Below, in pieces: positions 34,008-45,930 of a stretch of 64,000 nucleotides of DNA. A model generated the notes under the pieces. That model was not told the origin of the DNA. It did not search any database and saw nothing but the letters and a program-made list of their open reading frames with translations. This stretch comes from Monosporascus cannonballus. Lineage: Eukaryota; Ascomycota; Sordariomycetes; Xylariales. Position numbers and translations under genes: made by a program. Position 1 is the stretch's first letter; each line of letters starts with the position of its first letter. Location of the stretch: positions 186,001-250,000 of the forward strand of contig QJNS01000036.1 in NCBI GenBank assembly GCA_004154925.1. The letters are read 5' to 3'.

Positions 34008-35128
34008 ATGGACGCCTATCCCAATAGGTCCAATATCTCACCTTCGAAGGAGACAAGCCAGCTTGACTTTCTCCGGCGACAGTTTCGAGTGTCTCCACCT
34101 GCCGTGTCCCCAGCCGATGCTGATCTAAAGAGCAAGACGGCCATCATTACTGGGGGCAACTCCGGGCTCGGATTCTACAGCGGCGGCGGACTCCTGAGCC
34201 TCGGTCTCAGCAGGCTGATTATCACAGCCCGAGACGAAGCCAAGGGTAAAGCGGCAGAAGATGCTCTCTCTGCCAAAATATCATCCGGAACGTCAGTTGA
34301 GGTCTGGCCTCTTGACCTCTCCGACTACAATTCTATCACCTCATTCGTTGAGCGCGTCAAGGGCCTTGACCGCCTTGATATCATCATACAGAACGCCGGC
34401 GCTTTCGCAGTCGCATTCAGAATCAACCCGAGCACTCAACACGAGGATGTCTTCCAAGTCAACTACTTGTCCAATGCCTTGCTCACAATACTTCTACTGC
34501 CGGTGCTTAAGGCAAAGAAGCCTGAAACGCCGACTCGCGTCGTCCGGGTCAACTCGGAGACGGCCGCCTGGGCAAAATTCAAAGAGAGGGGTTCGACTTC
34601 TCTCATCGCCGCCTTAGATAAGAAGCCGTCGAACTTCGATTTCCTAGAGAGATACTACACGTCGAAATTACTATGTCAACTGTTCATTACCGAACTTACC
34701 AAGCGCATAACTCCTTCCGTGGCCGTCATTACATTGGTTAACCCAGGATTCTGCTGGGGATCTGGCCTACACCATGAGGCGACCGGGATATCGGGTGGTA
34801 TCCTTGCTATAGTGAAGCGAGTGATCGGTCGCTCATCGCCGGTTGGTGCCCGCACATTGACGGATGCGGCGGTAAAGCATGGTGAGGAAGTGCATGGCCA
34901 GTACCTCGGTGATTGCAAGCTGAAACCGTGCGTCTCCCTTCTATAGTTGGTCCTCACCTTGTTGCGGCCTATGCCTCTCCGTTCATCTAATTAACTAAAC
35001 TATATAGGATGATACCTCTCATCTACAAGCCCGAGGGTGCCAAGCTAGCCCAGCAGCTTTGGGGGGAAACCATGGCCGAGCTGGCACTCTTTAAAGCTCC
35101 GGAGATCGTTGCCGAAGTAGGGAGTTAA
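34008..35128 (+). CDS. Short-chain dehydrogenase/reductase (SDR)
   Basis: Exon 1 is 34008-34927 and exon 2 is 35008-35128 with an 80-bp intron (GTGCGT...TAG). The join completes a Pro codon and gives 346 residues. The Rossmann nucleotide-binding motif is TGGNSGLG (about residues 47-54); the NAG motif is in IIIQNAGA (about residue 131); and the catalytic YxxxK is in YYTSK (about residue 220). The C-terminal exon (MIPLIYKPEGAKLAQQLWGE) has the form usual for fungal SDR proteins of the retinol-dehydrogenase-like type. The substrate is unknown. The helix after TGGNSGLG reads FYSGGGLLSLG, where family members usually have a Glu/Ala-rich start; this may be a mild local change. It stands between a P450 relic and a PKS relic, so it may be a surviving tailoring enzyme of a decayed cluster. 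Confidence 0.88.
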
Positions 35129-35384
35129 TGGGGAAACCTCGTCAAGCAGAGAGGAGAGACATGTTGTCCAGGATTAAGCACATCTCCCTTAAATTTTTAA
35201 TCGTTTCTATGCTGTTACGCCATCATTGGTAGCCTGGTTTAAGACGCTGTGCTCCGTTGTCGGCTGTAATTAAATTATTATTATTATCATTAATATTGAG
35301 GATATAAGCCAAACAGCCCCGTTGGGTGATCCCTAGAAGAACAACCGGCTTTAAGACAGTAGCTCCCTGGCCCATGATTTTCTC

Positions 35385-35881
35385 CTACCCCGAATCCAAT
35401 TCGAACTCAAAGACTCCCTCGATCACGATGCCGTAGTCGAGCGAGACGGCCCGGTGCAGGGGAGACTCCAGGCCTGGCCCGAAGCCGATCATGCGGGCAA
35501 TGCTCCCGTTATGGTAATGCAGCGGAGGCTGTTGCGGTTAGGGTCATGTTAGACAATGACAGCAAAATTCATTCGCTGGAGCCCCCCTGCCCTCCTCACA
35601 GGGACAGGTAGCTAGGAATGAGATGAACATACCTCTTTCTCCTTGACCTTCCGGATATCGACGTCGCCGTTGAGTACAACCGGCGTTTCCAGCGTCGAGT
35701 AGATGATGTTGGCGACAGCCTGCTTCTCCCTCGTCACGCGATGCTGATCACCATCGTTTGTTCTTAGGAACACCGATTTGCCTGGACCATCGTGGCCGGT
35801 AATGTGCCGCTGAATACGCGTCAGGACAGGCGCTGGGAAGCCATCCGTGACGTATCTCACGGCAGCCACTTCGACAGACAA
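35385..35881 (-). CDS. Cupin-domain protein, apparently shortened at the C-terminus
   Basis: Exon 1 is 35633-35881 and exon 2 is 35385-35528, with a 104-bp intron (GTATGT...CAG) in phase 0; the product is 130 residues. Exon 1 has the N-terminal part (MSVEVAAVRYVTDGFPAPVL, then SVFLRTNDGDQHR). Exon 2 has the first cupin motif region, LHYHNGSIARMIGFGPG, followed by SPLHRAVSLDYGIVIEGVFEFELDSG and then a stop. Related fungal cupin proteins continue past DSG with the second cupin motif, so this one ends about 40 residues early. That makes it either a truncated relic or an unusually short form. Such small cupins often occur in fungal secondary-metabolite loci. It is convergent with the SDR gene, with stop codons 256 bp apart. 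Confidence 0.65.
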
Positions 35882-36450
35882 CTCGGGTTCGGACGCCGTA
35901 TCCTCTCGCGCTGATCGTAAGAGACAGGGTAGAGTGTTGATTAAAGGTTCTCGCGATGAAGCACTAGGGCAAGCAAGAGTCCCTATGTGTGCGTATTGTT
36001 GACTGAAGAAGGCTAAGTGTCGAGGGCGATGAAATCCTTCCGCTACCGGAGTTCAACAGGCGCTATACCAAGCAGAGTTCAGCGGTGGGAGAGAATCAGT
36101 ATTCCATTAGGAATATGGTATCTACGTGCATAGGAGTACGAAAGCGACGCTTTACGCCGAGTGTATACTCAGCCCAGCCCCCTCTTCCCACCCTCCTAGT
36201 AGTAAATGATACATCCATATACATACTACGTACCTCACGAGCACAGGCAGTGTTGGATACACAGCTGCAAGCTGGATATGCGCATCTTCTTGCGTAACAC
36301 GACCTTTCCGGCTTTCGATTTTAGCAGTCTATTTTTCTACCAAGATCCCTTTTATCCGAACATCCTACCTGAGTACGTTCGTTCTGGGTCACCTTCTCCC
36401 ACCTCACGAACCGGGTTAAAGAACACTGTGCCCTGCTTTCTCGGCTATAG
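35882..36450. other. Stretch upstream of the PKS relic
   Basis: No clear coding frame. More decayed PKS sequence may be hidden here, but I could not recognise any. Confidence 0.4.
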
Positions 36451-36454
36451 CATA

Positions 36455-38054
36455 CTGATGTTGCCGTCCATAGACGATTCGAAGAAACACTCGAATTATG
36501 CCTCTCAGGACAGATTGAACCCTTACCGCTTACAGTCTATAAGGCGGCCAACATTTCGCAGGCATACCGCTATTTCTCGACGAAAGATCGGGTGGGTAAG
36601 GTCGTCGTTACGATAGAAGATGCTGACAACCGGGTTTCGGTACGTCTTTTCATTCTTCACATTGAAAAAAATCACTCCCGGTCAGTCTGTCAAATTGATT
36701 TGATAGGGTGTGCTAAGTCCGCCCAGATCCAGAAGGATGAAAGACTAACACGACACAACAGGTCAAGGGTTCGAGATACAAGGCCATCTTCGATCCCGCC
36801 AAAATATATCTCTTAGTAGGTTAGCTCGGGGGTCTAAGTCGCAGCTTAAGCCGCTAGATAATAGCTCAGGGAGTTCGGAAGTTCGTCTTCCTGGGGCGGT
36901 CCGGCTGCGATAAGTCGAGCGCAAAGCGTCTGGTCGAGCGCATGGAAAGCATGGGCGCGAATGTGACCGTTAAAGCCGTCCGTGGCGACGTCTCTAACAC
37001 TGCAGATGCCACTGCAGCCGTCAAGACTTGCCAGACCGTTGGCGTCATTGGCGGAGTCGTACAAGCAGCTATGGGCTTACAAGAGGCCCTGTTCCAGCGC
37101 ATGTCGAACGAGGCCTGGCATACAGCCATTCAGGCTAAGTGGGCTGGGAGCTGGAATCTGCACAATGCCCTCGCAGTCGACGGCCGGGATAAGAAGCTCG
37201 ACTTCTTCCACTTGACGTCGTCGGTATCGGGCAGCGTCGGCACGGCGGCCGAAAGCAATTACTGTGCCGCTAACGGCTTTCTTGACGCCTTTGCGAGATG
37301 GCGGCGCCAGCAAGGCAAGCCAGCCGTGTCGATCGGTTTGGGCATGATATCCGAGGTGGGATACCTACATGAGAACCCCGAGATTGAAGCCATACTGCTC
37401 CGAAAGGGGATCCAGCCATTAAATGAGGACGGGTTCTTGCAAGTGGTCGACCTTGGTATTGCCGAGGATATCCACTTCGTAGCTGATGCCTGCGGTAACG
37501 CAGGCCAACCCAACACAGGAGAACGATCCGCAAAAGGTGCTGTGATCGCAAACATACTCACCGGCTTAGAGCCCTTTAGGTTGCGTAAGTTGGCGTCTCG
37601 CGCGGGTTCGAGGTCAACAACGGAATGTTGCAGGATCCTTGTGCGCTGATTCTAACAGCCGCATTGACTGCGGACCAGGAATCTGGCGGTGCAGCTCAAG
37701 TGTGTTCGCTACCCGGGGGAGGTTTAGCCAGTGCTCCCTGGCTCAAACCCCTTTCGGCCACAGTGGCTGCGTCACTCCTGTCCGGGGTAGACGCAGGCTC
37801 GCTGCAAGAGGCAGTGCTCCGGCTGGTTGGGAAGCGCTTCTCGAGTCTTGTCTGGACTCCCCTAGACAATGTTGATAATCACAAGCCGTTGGCGCACTTC
37901 CGTAGGGATAGCATGATCGCGGCCAACTCCACACCTGGTCCCGGAATACTTTGAAGGTAGAGTGCCGTTCCCAGATCTCCTAAGGCCTGCCAAGAATATC
38001 AAGGATCTCGCTGCAGCTGTGGAAGGGAAGCTCACGGAGGGTAAGGAAAGTTGA
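36455..38054 (+). pseudogene. Highly reducing polyketide synthase relic: end of ER, KR and ACP
   Basis: The order is that of the C-terminus of a fungal highly reducing type I PKS. First comes the ER-to-KR linker (LELCLSGQIEPLPL, AYRYFSTKDRVGKVVV, about 36470-36638). A likely intron (GTACGT...CAG, 36639-36762) follows. The KR domain then runs to about 37570 and contains FLGRSGCDKSSAKRL, GDVSNTADATAAV and a YCAAN catalytic block (about 37260). Last is an ACP (PLDNVDNHKPLAHF, DSMIAA with its phosphopantetheine Ser, about 37860-37925) and the terminal VPFPDLLRPAKNIKDLAAA to a natural TGA at 38052-38054. Two in-frame TAG codons lie in the KR start (about 36818 and 36857), a frameshift at about 37605 breaks KR from ACP, and at least two more lie after DSMIAA. 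KS, AT and DH are absent. Confidence 0.85.
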
Positions 38055-38188
38055 AAGCCAGCCTCTGTTAGGTGATGTGGGATGTACTCGTCAGGGCTAC
38101 GTCATCTCTACGAGGCCGGCGCGAGGTCTATATATGGATGCTTTTCCCCCACCTATTCTCAAAAAGGAAAGAAGGCCAGGTTTCAGAC

Positions 38189-38595
38189 TGTTGTCAATAC
38201 ATGGGTTGCCTTTGTCACTCTGATGTGACGGCTAGGGGGTTTAACCAACTATTAAACCTTAGTCGTACGGGTTTATGTTGGCAGGAATATCGTGGGAATC
38301 TAAGCAATAGATACAATAATCGTATTACGTCTCGTAATACTAAGGGTGCCTTGGGTAACGAATTGTTATTGCAAGCTAAAGCTATCTAAATTATGGAAAT
38401 AATAAACGTATATATCCCTTTATGGATTTCGTTGGATTCCTTGGATCATTCCGGATCTATATGGGATAATTGCATGGATCCCGTTAGATCCTTTGGATCA
38501 TTCCGGATCCATATTATGTGATTCCGACCCACTTGGGTCCTATTTCGGCCACTAAGTGACCGTTTCCGAGACCCCTTTTTGGCTGGGTCATAACA
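38189..38595 (-). repeat. 3' LTR of the second Gypsy-type element (407 bp)
   Basis: It is colinear with 43786-44240. It carries one full and one partial copy of a 51/52-bp internal repeat (GGATCATTCCGGATC core, about 38420-38515), while the other LTR carries two full copies and a partial one. It is nearly free of RIP changes. Confidence 0.85.
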
Positions 38596-38623
38596 CGATC
38601 TCCCCTCTCCCCAAATCTTGCCC

Positions 38624-38944
38624 TCAAGATTTTTCTGGTAAGTTCTTTTTCCATTTGTAACCATGTCCGTTTTGTTTTCGTATGTCGAGTATCTTTTCCA
38701 CCTTGTATGCTTGTTCGTTTTTTACCTTTATGTCGTTTTGTGCCGTATGTACTTTGATTATATCCGCTGTTGATTCGAGTAAGGAAACATGAAAGATTGG
38801 ATGGAGTTTGACTTTTGGTGGAAGTTCTAATTGATAGTTATTTTCTGAGATTTTTTGAGTGATTTTGTATAGACCAATATATTTGAAATCGAGTTTTTTG
38901 TTAGGTCGTTTTATTTGAATATTTTTTGTGGCGAGGAAAACCAT
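38624..38944 (-). pseudogene. Integrase C-terminus and chromodomain start of the second Gypsy-type element
   Basis: A 106-codon open remnant of pol. MVFLATKNIQIKRPNKKLD, YIGLYKI and LPPKVKLHPIFHVSLLE are the typical C-terminal block of chromodomain-containing (chromovirus) Gypsy integrases. VEKILDIRKQNG near the end matches the beginning of the chromodomain, which breaks off there. It is the only stretch of this element still readable without stops, in line with its low RIP load. Confidence 0.85.
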
Positions 38945-40103
38945 TTTCTTTTTTTCGAAAGTTAATCCTTTTAACCTTTTTTGATTGTAATATTTGTTTA
39001 TCTGATTCTGTACGAATTTTAGTTCCGTTTTTATTTTTTGGTACAGCTGTTATAGTTATTCTGACGTAAAAATTATTTTGATATTAATTGGACCGTTATC
39101 GTATATTTTTCTACAAATTTTTGAAATAAAATTAAAATTTGCGTTTATTAATATTATTTTAATATTTTCGTAATAATTAATATTATAAGTTAATTGTACA
39201 ATTAATAATTTTTCAACTCAATTATTTTATTTATAATTAATGTAATATAGTAAGTAAATTTTTAAAATTTAATTTATTCGTTTTATTTATTTATTTATTT
39301 ATAGTTTAAATATACTAAATAACTTATAATATAAGCCGATTTATATTATTAAGTTTTGTTAAAATCTAAATGTAAATATCGATTTTTTATTTAAATATAT
39401 GTATTAATAATTTATATATGCGAAATATATATTTAAAAAAATATATTATTTATTCGGCATGTATATTTTCGTAATATAGTAGGAAATAAGAAAATTTCGT
39501 AAATCAGTCGACGATTACCAAAATGTTATCGTAATATATTTCTATAACTGGATTTTTTGATATAGAAAATTTAATAATAAAGTTAAATATGATTAAATAC
39601 TATAATCGTTTTGCGCTTGATAATGGCTATAATTTTTTACATAGCTTATGTCGTCAAATTTTTGCTTTAGCGCAAATATCGTATTTCTATATGATTTTTT
39701 GTATTGTTAATTTTATTTTAAGAAAGAAATATATATATTAAAGCCGTTTTAAAGTTTTATAAATCCTTAGATATTCGTATAATTAATATTCGTATATTTT
39801 TCGTATTATATTTTTTGGATATTTTTTAGAATTTGTATTTTATTCGTTTTTTGGTTTTTTAAAAGACCGTCGTTATATTATTAAATTTTCTAGTACATAT
39901 CGAAAGGTGCTGCCCAAATTATTGCAATTTGTCGTAAACGTAAATATCTTTTTGTCGTAACATCGAAAATTATATAATTAATTTTGACTAATTTCTTTTT
40001 AAGATCTGGTTATTTGCTTAAAGTATTTGTTTTGTTATTTTCTAAGCTTTTTTTTGTAAATAATAACGAAGTCGAAATTTGCTAATTTTTTTACGTAACG
40101 AAG

Positions 40104-40307
40104 TTATCGTTTTATAAATTCCCTAGTCGTAATAAATCGAGTAAGATTTTGATAATCCGTATAAATTTTGATTTGGTACAAGTTCCTTTTTAGAAAGTGC
40201 TTAAATTCTCGAAATACTATAATAATAGCCATAAATGTTTTATCTGGAATGCCGTAATTAAGCTTAGTTTTTTTTAATTTATACGAAAAAAATGCAATAA
40301 GGTGCAA
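40104..40307 (-). pseudogene. RNase H domain remnant of the second Gypsy-type element
   Basis: A 67-codon open piece reads IAFFSYKLKKTKLNYGIPDKTFMAI, then IKIYTDYQNLTRFITTREF, matching the RNase H region of Gypsy pol (the usual form has Asp at the TDYQNL/TDHKNL position, kept here). It lies between the reverse transcriptase and integrase remnants. Confidence 0.8.
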
Positions 40308-40739
40308 TTTACCTTAATTATTTCGTTATCCGATTATTACGTTTAACGCGTAATTTAAAATATCGATTTTTAATTTAATAAAACGGTTTAGATCGTATAT
40401 ACTTAGTATTAGCTTGTTAATAATTGCATTTTTAATATCTTAAAATATTTTTTTCGTATTTAGCTTTTATTTGAATTTTTTTAAAAGGTTTATTAAAAGT
40501 ATAATTATTTCGCTAAAGTTTCGAATAAATATTTTATAATAATTAATAAATTTAAAAAAAACATCTGTATTTCTTTAATTATTATTAATATTTATTATCT
40601 CGTAATTAGAGCGATTTTTTTAATCTTTATCTTAATATATTCTGAAGTAATAATATATTTTAGATATTTTATTTTTTATTTATAAAATTAATTTTTTCGC
40701 GTTAATAAATAACCTTGCGTTTTATAAAGTTTAAAGAAC

Positions 40740-41140
40740 TTTATAAACGTATTTTATATATGTTTTTTTCGTTTTTAAGAAAATAAAAATATTATCAAGA
40801 TAATAAATAACGAAAATATTAAAGTATTTTCGTAATATATAATTTATTATCTGTTAAAAGGTTATTGGTACGTTCGTAAATCTTATTAATATAGCTAAAT
40901 ACTTAAATAATCCGTATTTTATTTTAAAAGCTGTTTTTTATTCGTATTTTTTTTAATTTTGATAAAGTTATATCCATTTTTAAGATCGAATGCTATAAAT
41001 TATTTGGTTCCGTAAGTCGGTTTTTTATTTCCGTAATTAAAAGTAATAATGTTCGATTTTTAATAGTAATATCGTTTGATTATTAGTAATTAACTATAAA
41101 TCGTAATTTTTCGGTTTTTTTTCAATACGAAAAACATAAG
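40740..41140 (-). pseudogene. Reverse transcriptase remnant of the second Gypsy-type element
   Basis: Minus-strand pieces read KKPKNYDL (near 41120), FDLKNGYNFIKI (near 41000), a degenerate EYLVMPFG-like block followed by TNVPITF (near 40880), and FVIYYLDNIFIF (near 40800) in place of the YLDD box. Stops and frame changes lie between them. Confidence 0.75.
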
Positions 41141-43785
41141 GTATTTTGTTAATAACTTTAAAGGTTAAATCTATTTTTTTGTAACCGATTTTCTAGGTAT
41201 TTTCTGAAAATACGTAATTTGTTTCCGTTAAAGTTATAAATAAGATAAAATTTCGTCGAAAATCCTTTTTTAAAAATTATTTCGTAATTTTATTTATTAT
41301 GTTTTAGTAATTTTGTGTTAAGTTCTTTTTTGAAAAGCTGCTTATATCTGTGGTATTGTAATAGCATATTAATTAGATTTTCTAATTTCTTAAGTTATTA
41401 TTGTTTTTGTTCCAAATCGTTATTTAATTATTTTAGTTTTACTTTAATAATAATAATAATACGTCGTGTTTTTTTCTTAATACTTATTTTTTTTATATTT
41501 TATCTTTGTAAGTAATAAGGTTTTTGTTATATCTTTATATTTGTATTCGTTATTATTATCGATCAAATATTAAAATCTTAATTTTTTTGGGTTTATTAAT
41601 AAGAAATAAAATAAATTTTACTTAATTAATTTTGCCGTTAATTAAAATTCCGTATTAGCGTAATTATAATAATTCTAAGATTATATTGTAATTTTTAAAT
41701 AAAACGATATTAAAATTAATTATTTAGTGTTATCTTTGAACAAATATTTCGAAGTAATTCATTTTGCGTATAATTTTTCCGTTATTATAAGTAAATTTTT
41801 GATTTTTGACATTTATCGTTATGTAAGGTTTTAGTTTGTATTTTTATAACAGTTTAAGCTTATTAATTATATTTAGTATAACGTAATTCCTGCTCAAAGT
41901 TTCGCAATTTATTATTACAGTATATTAATACGTTCCGATTCGTATATTTAAAATAAAACAATTATTAATGTTTTTTATTATTTTATTTAAAAATCTTTTA
42001 GGAATTTTTTCTGATTCCGCTGAATTTCGTTATTTTGCGGCTTTTTTATAGGTAACTTTTTTCTTTTAATTTTTGTTCGAATTTATTAAATTTTATTTAT
42101 ATTTTTTCGTTTAGTACGTTAAATTGCTATATTTGTCGTTATTGCCAGCATTTTGTTCCTTTAAATTATATCAGTTATTTTTAGTTTTGTTATAATTTTT
42201 GTTCTTATTAAATAAATTATTTTTTATGTTTACGATTATATCCTATTATACGTTTCTCTAATTATCGTTTTAAAGATCTTCTGTAAACTGATATATTTTT
42301 TCCTTAATAGTTTTTTTTTGAGAAAGAGATTTATAATAGTTTTCTAAAAATGCTTTTTTACCGTATGCTGGATTAATTTTTTTTCGTTTAATAATTATAT
42401 TATTTATAATAACAAAAAAGGTTTTCTTACGAGTATTATTTTTAGGCCAGCTTTTTGTATTAGTCAGCTATTAAATATTTTCTAAAGTTATAGTTCGAAA
42501 ATGTTAATATTATTACTTATCATTTTTGTTATTTTCGATACGGTTTAAAAAATCGATTCCTTTATAATATATGCAAATAATTCGTTCGTAAATATATTAT
42601 TTTTATTTTTCGTGATCGGGATATTTTCGTCGTCGATAATATATAGCATATATTTTGCCATATCGATTAGGGGTTCCGGGATAAACTTTTTTTATCCAAT
42701 CTTAATATTTGCGTAATTATTCGTATAATGCTTCCTATTGCGTTTGCGATATTTATTAAGCCAGCTTTTTAGCTTTTCGTATTTTGCGTCGAATTTCTTG
42801 TTATAATGGTCCTTATTAGACCTTTTGCTATGGGTTTAATACGTATTTGGCTTGGATTATGTTAACGGCTTTGCTATCGTTTCCTTAATTGGATTATTTT
42901 TTTCGGTACAGGTATTCAATTATTTTATCGTAGCTTTTCGGGTTTTTTGCATTTATAGACCTTATATCTCATTTTGCTATAATTAAAGTATTTAATCTAG
43001 CTTTAATTTTGTCTATAAGTAATGCCGAATTCTATAAGTTCTAGCGCCTTTTTATAAGAAGTAAAGGACGTATTTCGTTTTTTTCTTTGGTTAAATTTGT
43101 TATATCTCGATTATAAGATATATTGTTCTTTTTTTAAATCGTTTTTTAAATTATCGATTATCGAATTTAATTATTCGATCCGAATAATTTTATTTTTTAT
43201 ATTATTTTTTAACTTTTTATAAAATATATCGATAAAGATATTGGCCTTATTATCTTTTTATCTAGTTTTAGTGGTAAAGCTTTTGAAAATTACAGCATAT
43301 TTAAACGTAAATCCTTTTTGTTAAAATTATAAGAATTACTAGGCTATAAATTGTTTTTTATTTAAATTATCGATATTATTACATAATTTATTTTCGAAAT
43401 TGATATAAAATAAAAAGATTTCGTTAATAAATTGTTCTTTATCTAATTTCTTTATTTTTAAAATTTTTTATAGTAAGTTCAAATTAATTAGCCGCATTTT
43501 TCGTTAAGTATATTTTTATTATTAGAACTTTATTTGCCAGGTCGCTAAGGTTTAAAAAACGAAGATAAATTCGCGCCTAAATTAAAAAGGTTTAAGGGTT
43601 ATTTTTCCTATTATAAAGCTTCGACTTTCTAGGTTTTATGCGGGCGAAAAAAGCTTGGGCAAGTGGCGTAGCCCTAATTTGTTAAATTTTTTTTTCCCAG
43701 TTTTCGAATTCGAATCTAAAGTTATTAAATAAGAGTTTTCTAAACGTTAGTCGATATTTTAATAATATTAAGTATTATTTAGAAT

Positions 43786-44240
43786 TTGACGATATTATTA
43801 AATAAAAGCTTATAACGTATAACGGCTAAAAGATTTAACTAATTTTTAAATTTTAATTATACAGATTTATATTAATAAAAATATTGTAAAAATTTAAATA
43901 ATAAATATAATAATCGTATTATGTTTTATAATATTAAAAATGCCTTAAGTAACGAATTATTATTATAAGTTAAAATTATTTAAATTATAAAAATAATAAG
44001 CATATATATTTTTTATACATCTCGTTAAATCCTTTAGATTATTTCGGATCTATATGAGATAACTATATGGATTCCGTTGGATCCCTTAGATTATTTTGGA
44101 TCCATATGGGATAACTGCATAGATCCCGTTGGATCCCTTGGATCATTCCGGATCTATATTACGTGATTCCGACCCACTTGGGTCCTGTTTCGGCCACCAA
44201 GTGACCGTTTCCGAGACCCCTCCTTGGCTGGGTCATAACA
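43786..44240 (-). repeat. 5' LTR of the second Gypsy-type element (about 455 bp)
   Basis: The outer half (about 44030-44240) is nearly identical to the 3' LTR. The inner half (43786-44020) has lost most C and G by transitions. The inner boundary is placed by alignment and may be off by a few bases. It has one more 51/52-bp repeat unit than the 3' LTR. Confidence 0.8.
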
Positions 44241-45552
44241 TCTGACCTCCAACAACACCTGACAGCTTCCTTGAAGGCGAACATTCCCTATATTGTCATA
44301 AGCAGGGGGCACCCCGATTGAGTGGAAGAGCAGCCTACAATTATTCTGCGTAATGGTGCGAACGGATCAATGGTAGAATTTCATGAGGATAGAAGTGACC
44401 ATTAGGAGAGTTTCGTTTTAGATGATATCATTGAGAAACGTGGTGCGATAGCTTTTTGATTGCAGTGTTCCCCTGAAATAACACAGGGATCCATTCTATC
44501 CGGTTGAGTTTGTCTACAGACTTTGAGGGTCCACCCGCAGACTAACACAATTGGCTTATAGGAGAGCCTCTAAGATGACTACATCAACTCAGGGAACCGG
44601 GAACTTTCGAACACAAAACTGTGCATGCATCGACTCTCCCTGCATAGGGGCTGAAGTTGCTTAGTCGTCAAAGCTTCGTGCTTTCCGGGACCGATCGCTG
44701 CTGTTAAATCTCCAGGAAATAGACTCAAACCCAAGACAAATTGCAGGACAAGACGGTTCAGATGAAATGTGAGTGCTTGATGACTAATACTCGCGGTTCG
44801 GTAGGCGAAGATGCTAGGATACTTCGCAAATCCCTATTCGTTAATCTCGAATAATATTTATGCAAATATCTCAAAAGATAGGCTGGTTTCCTGTTAAACT
44901 CCATACCAAATGACCCATCGGGGAGGCTTTGGGTAGAATACAACTGTATATATACACGGGGTGTGGGTCACCCCTACCCTAGTCTACTCCTATTCCAACG
45001 GAACGTTCCCCCATATCCATGGCAACCATACTTGTTCAAGTAAAAGACGATATGCCGATATTTATTTAGGAATCATTATTACTTTTTAGGAAGTACCATG
45101 AACGGAAAGAATCAGAGCATCAAACCTTGAGCGACCTTAGTCTCACTAATGGGAATTCCGCTAGCTTCTTCAGGGCACCTTGGCTATAACAAAGGAGATT
45201 GACGTTAGAGAATGCTGCTATATGTTAACCAGTACCGACAATTTACACGCAGATATTCACACAAAAGATAGATGGACTATGATGGCTTGATCTTGCGACC
45301 AGGGAGATGCGCTTACCATAATATGCATCAGATGCAGTTAATGTCTTATCATGCCAGCCCAAAGGCTAGGGTACTGCTACGACTGCGGATCCTTTCTATG
45401 GCACTGACATGTATCGCAATCTCAATGTCACTTATACTATACATCGACACATCCTCATATTCCAAATAAGTATCACTTCACTTCACCCCTTATCCTGCTT
45501 CCTGACCTTAACACCTTAATTCCCAGTACTCAGCCCGAAGCCTTCCCCTAAG
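44241..45552. other. Gene-free stretch
   Basis: Normal composition, but only short frames without domains. Confidence 0.5.
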
Positions 45553-45930
45553 CTAGACAATCGAGAGCCGAGCCAGAATGTTGATGAGCTCCTCGGCGAC
45601 CACGACGACGCCGCCCTGCTCGTCCCTGGGCTCGTCATAGAAGTCACATGTCCCAAGCCGGCAGACGTAGTGCAGGTTCCGGGGCACCGTCTTGTACCGC
45701 CCAGTCACCTGTCTGCGGCTCGCAACACCGCAGTGGCATTCGGGGTTGGCGGGGTCAGCGCCCCGGGGGTCATCAAAGGCGATGAACTTGTCGCAGGAGT
45801 GGCACTTGAAGTACGGACGTCCCACGTTGCCGTTGCGGTTCGACGACCGGGTGATCTCGAGAGAGCTCTGCTTGCCGCAGGCGCGGTAGCGTGGATGAGT
45901 CCCGGTTGAGACGTGGAACCGTAAAGATTA
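45553..45930 (-). CDS. GRF-type zinc-finger protein, 5' end not found
   Basis: An open minus-strand frame ends at 45553. It encodes two GRF-like zinc-finger units. The first has ACGKQSS, GRPYFKCHSCDKFIAF. The second has CHCGVASRRQVTG, LHYVCRLGTCDFYDE. GRF fingers (named for the Gly-Arg-Phe motif, here GRPYF) bind nucleic acid, often single-stranded DNA, in proteins such as topoisomerase III and APE2. The coherent frame extends upstream of the GTG at 45825 (GTHPRYRAC) to about 45930 but has no ATG, so an upstream exon is probable; I could not place its splice site. It may instead be a 5'-truncated gene. It ends VVVVAEELINILARLSIV. Confidence 0.55.

Larger units (their letters stand above)
38189..44240 (-). 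mobile_element. Second Gypsy-type LTR retroelement with chromodomain-type pol, partly RIP-degraded
   Basis: The LTRs are 38189-38595 (3') and about 43786-44240 (5'), both bounded by TGTT...AACA on the plus strand. A purine-rich tract (GGGGAGAGGGGAGA on the minus strand, about 38600-38615) adjoins the 3' LTR, as expected for the polypurine tract of a minus-strand element. On the minus strand pol remnants follow the Gypsy order: reverse transcriptase at about 41140-40740 (FDLKNGYNFIKI, a YLDD-to-YLDN remnant), RNase H at 40307-40104, and the integrase C-terminus at 38944-38624. The middle is strongly AT-rich and full of stops; both outer ends have near-normal composition. The flanking bases (CAGAC and TCTGA) do not match, so no target duplication was found. 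Confidence 0.85.

Noticed and set aside
38184..44245. Target duplication of the second Gypsy-type element
   Set aside because: The flanking pentamers CAGAC and TCTGA do not match, even allowing for C-to-T or G-to-A change.
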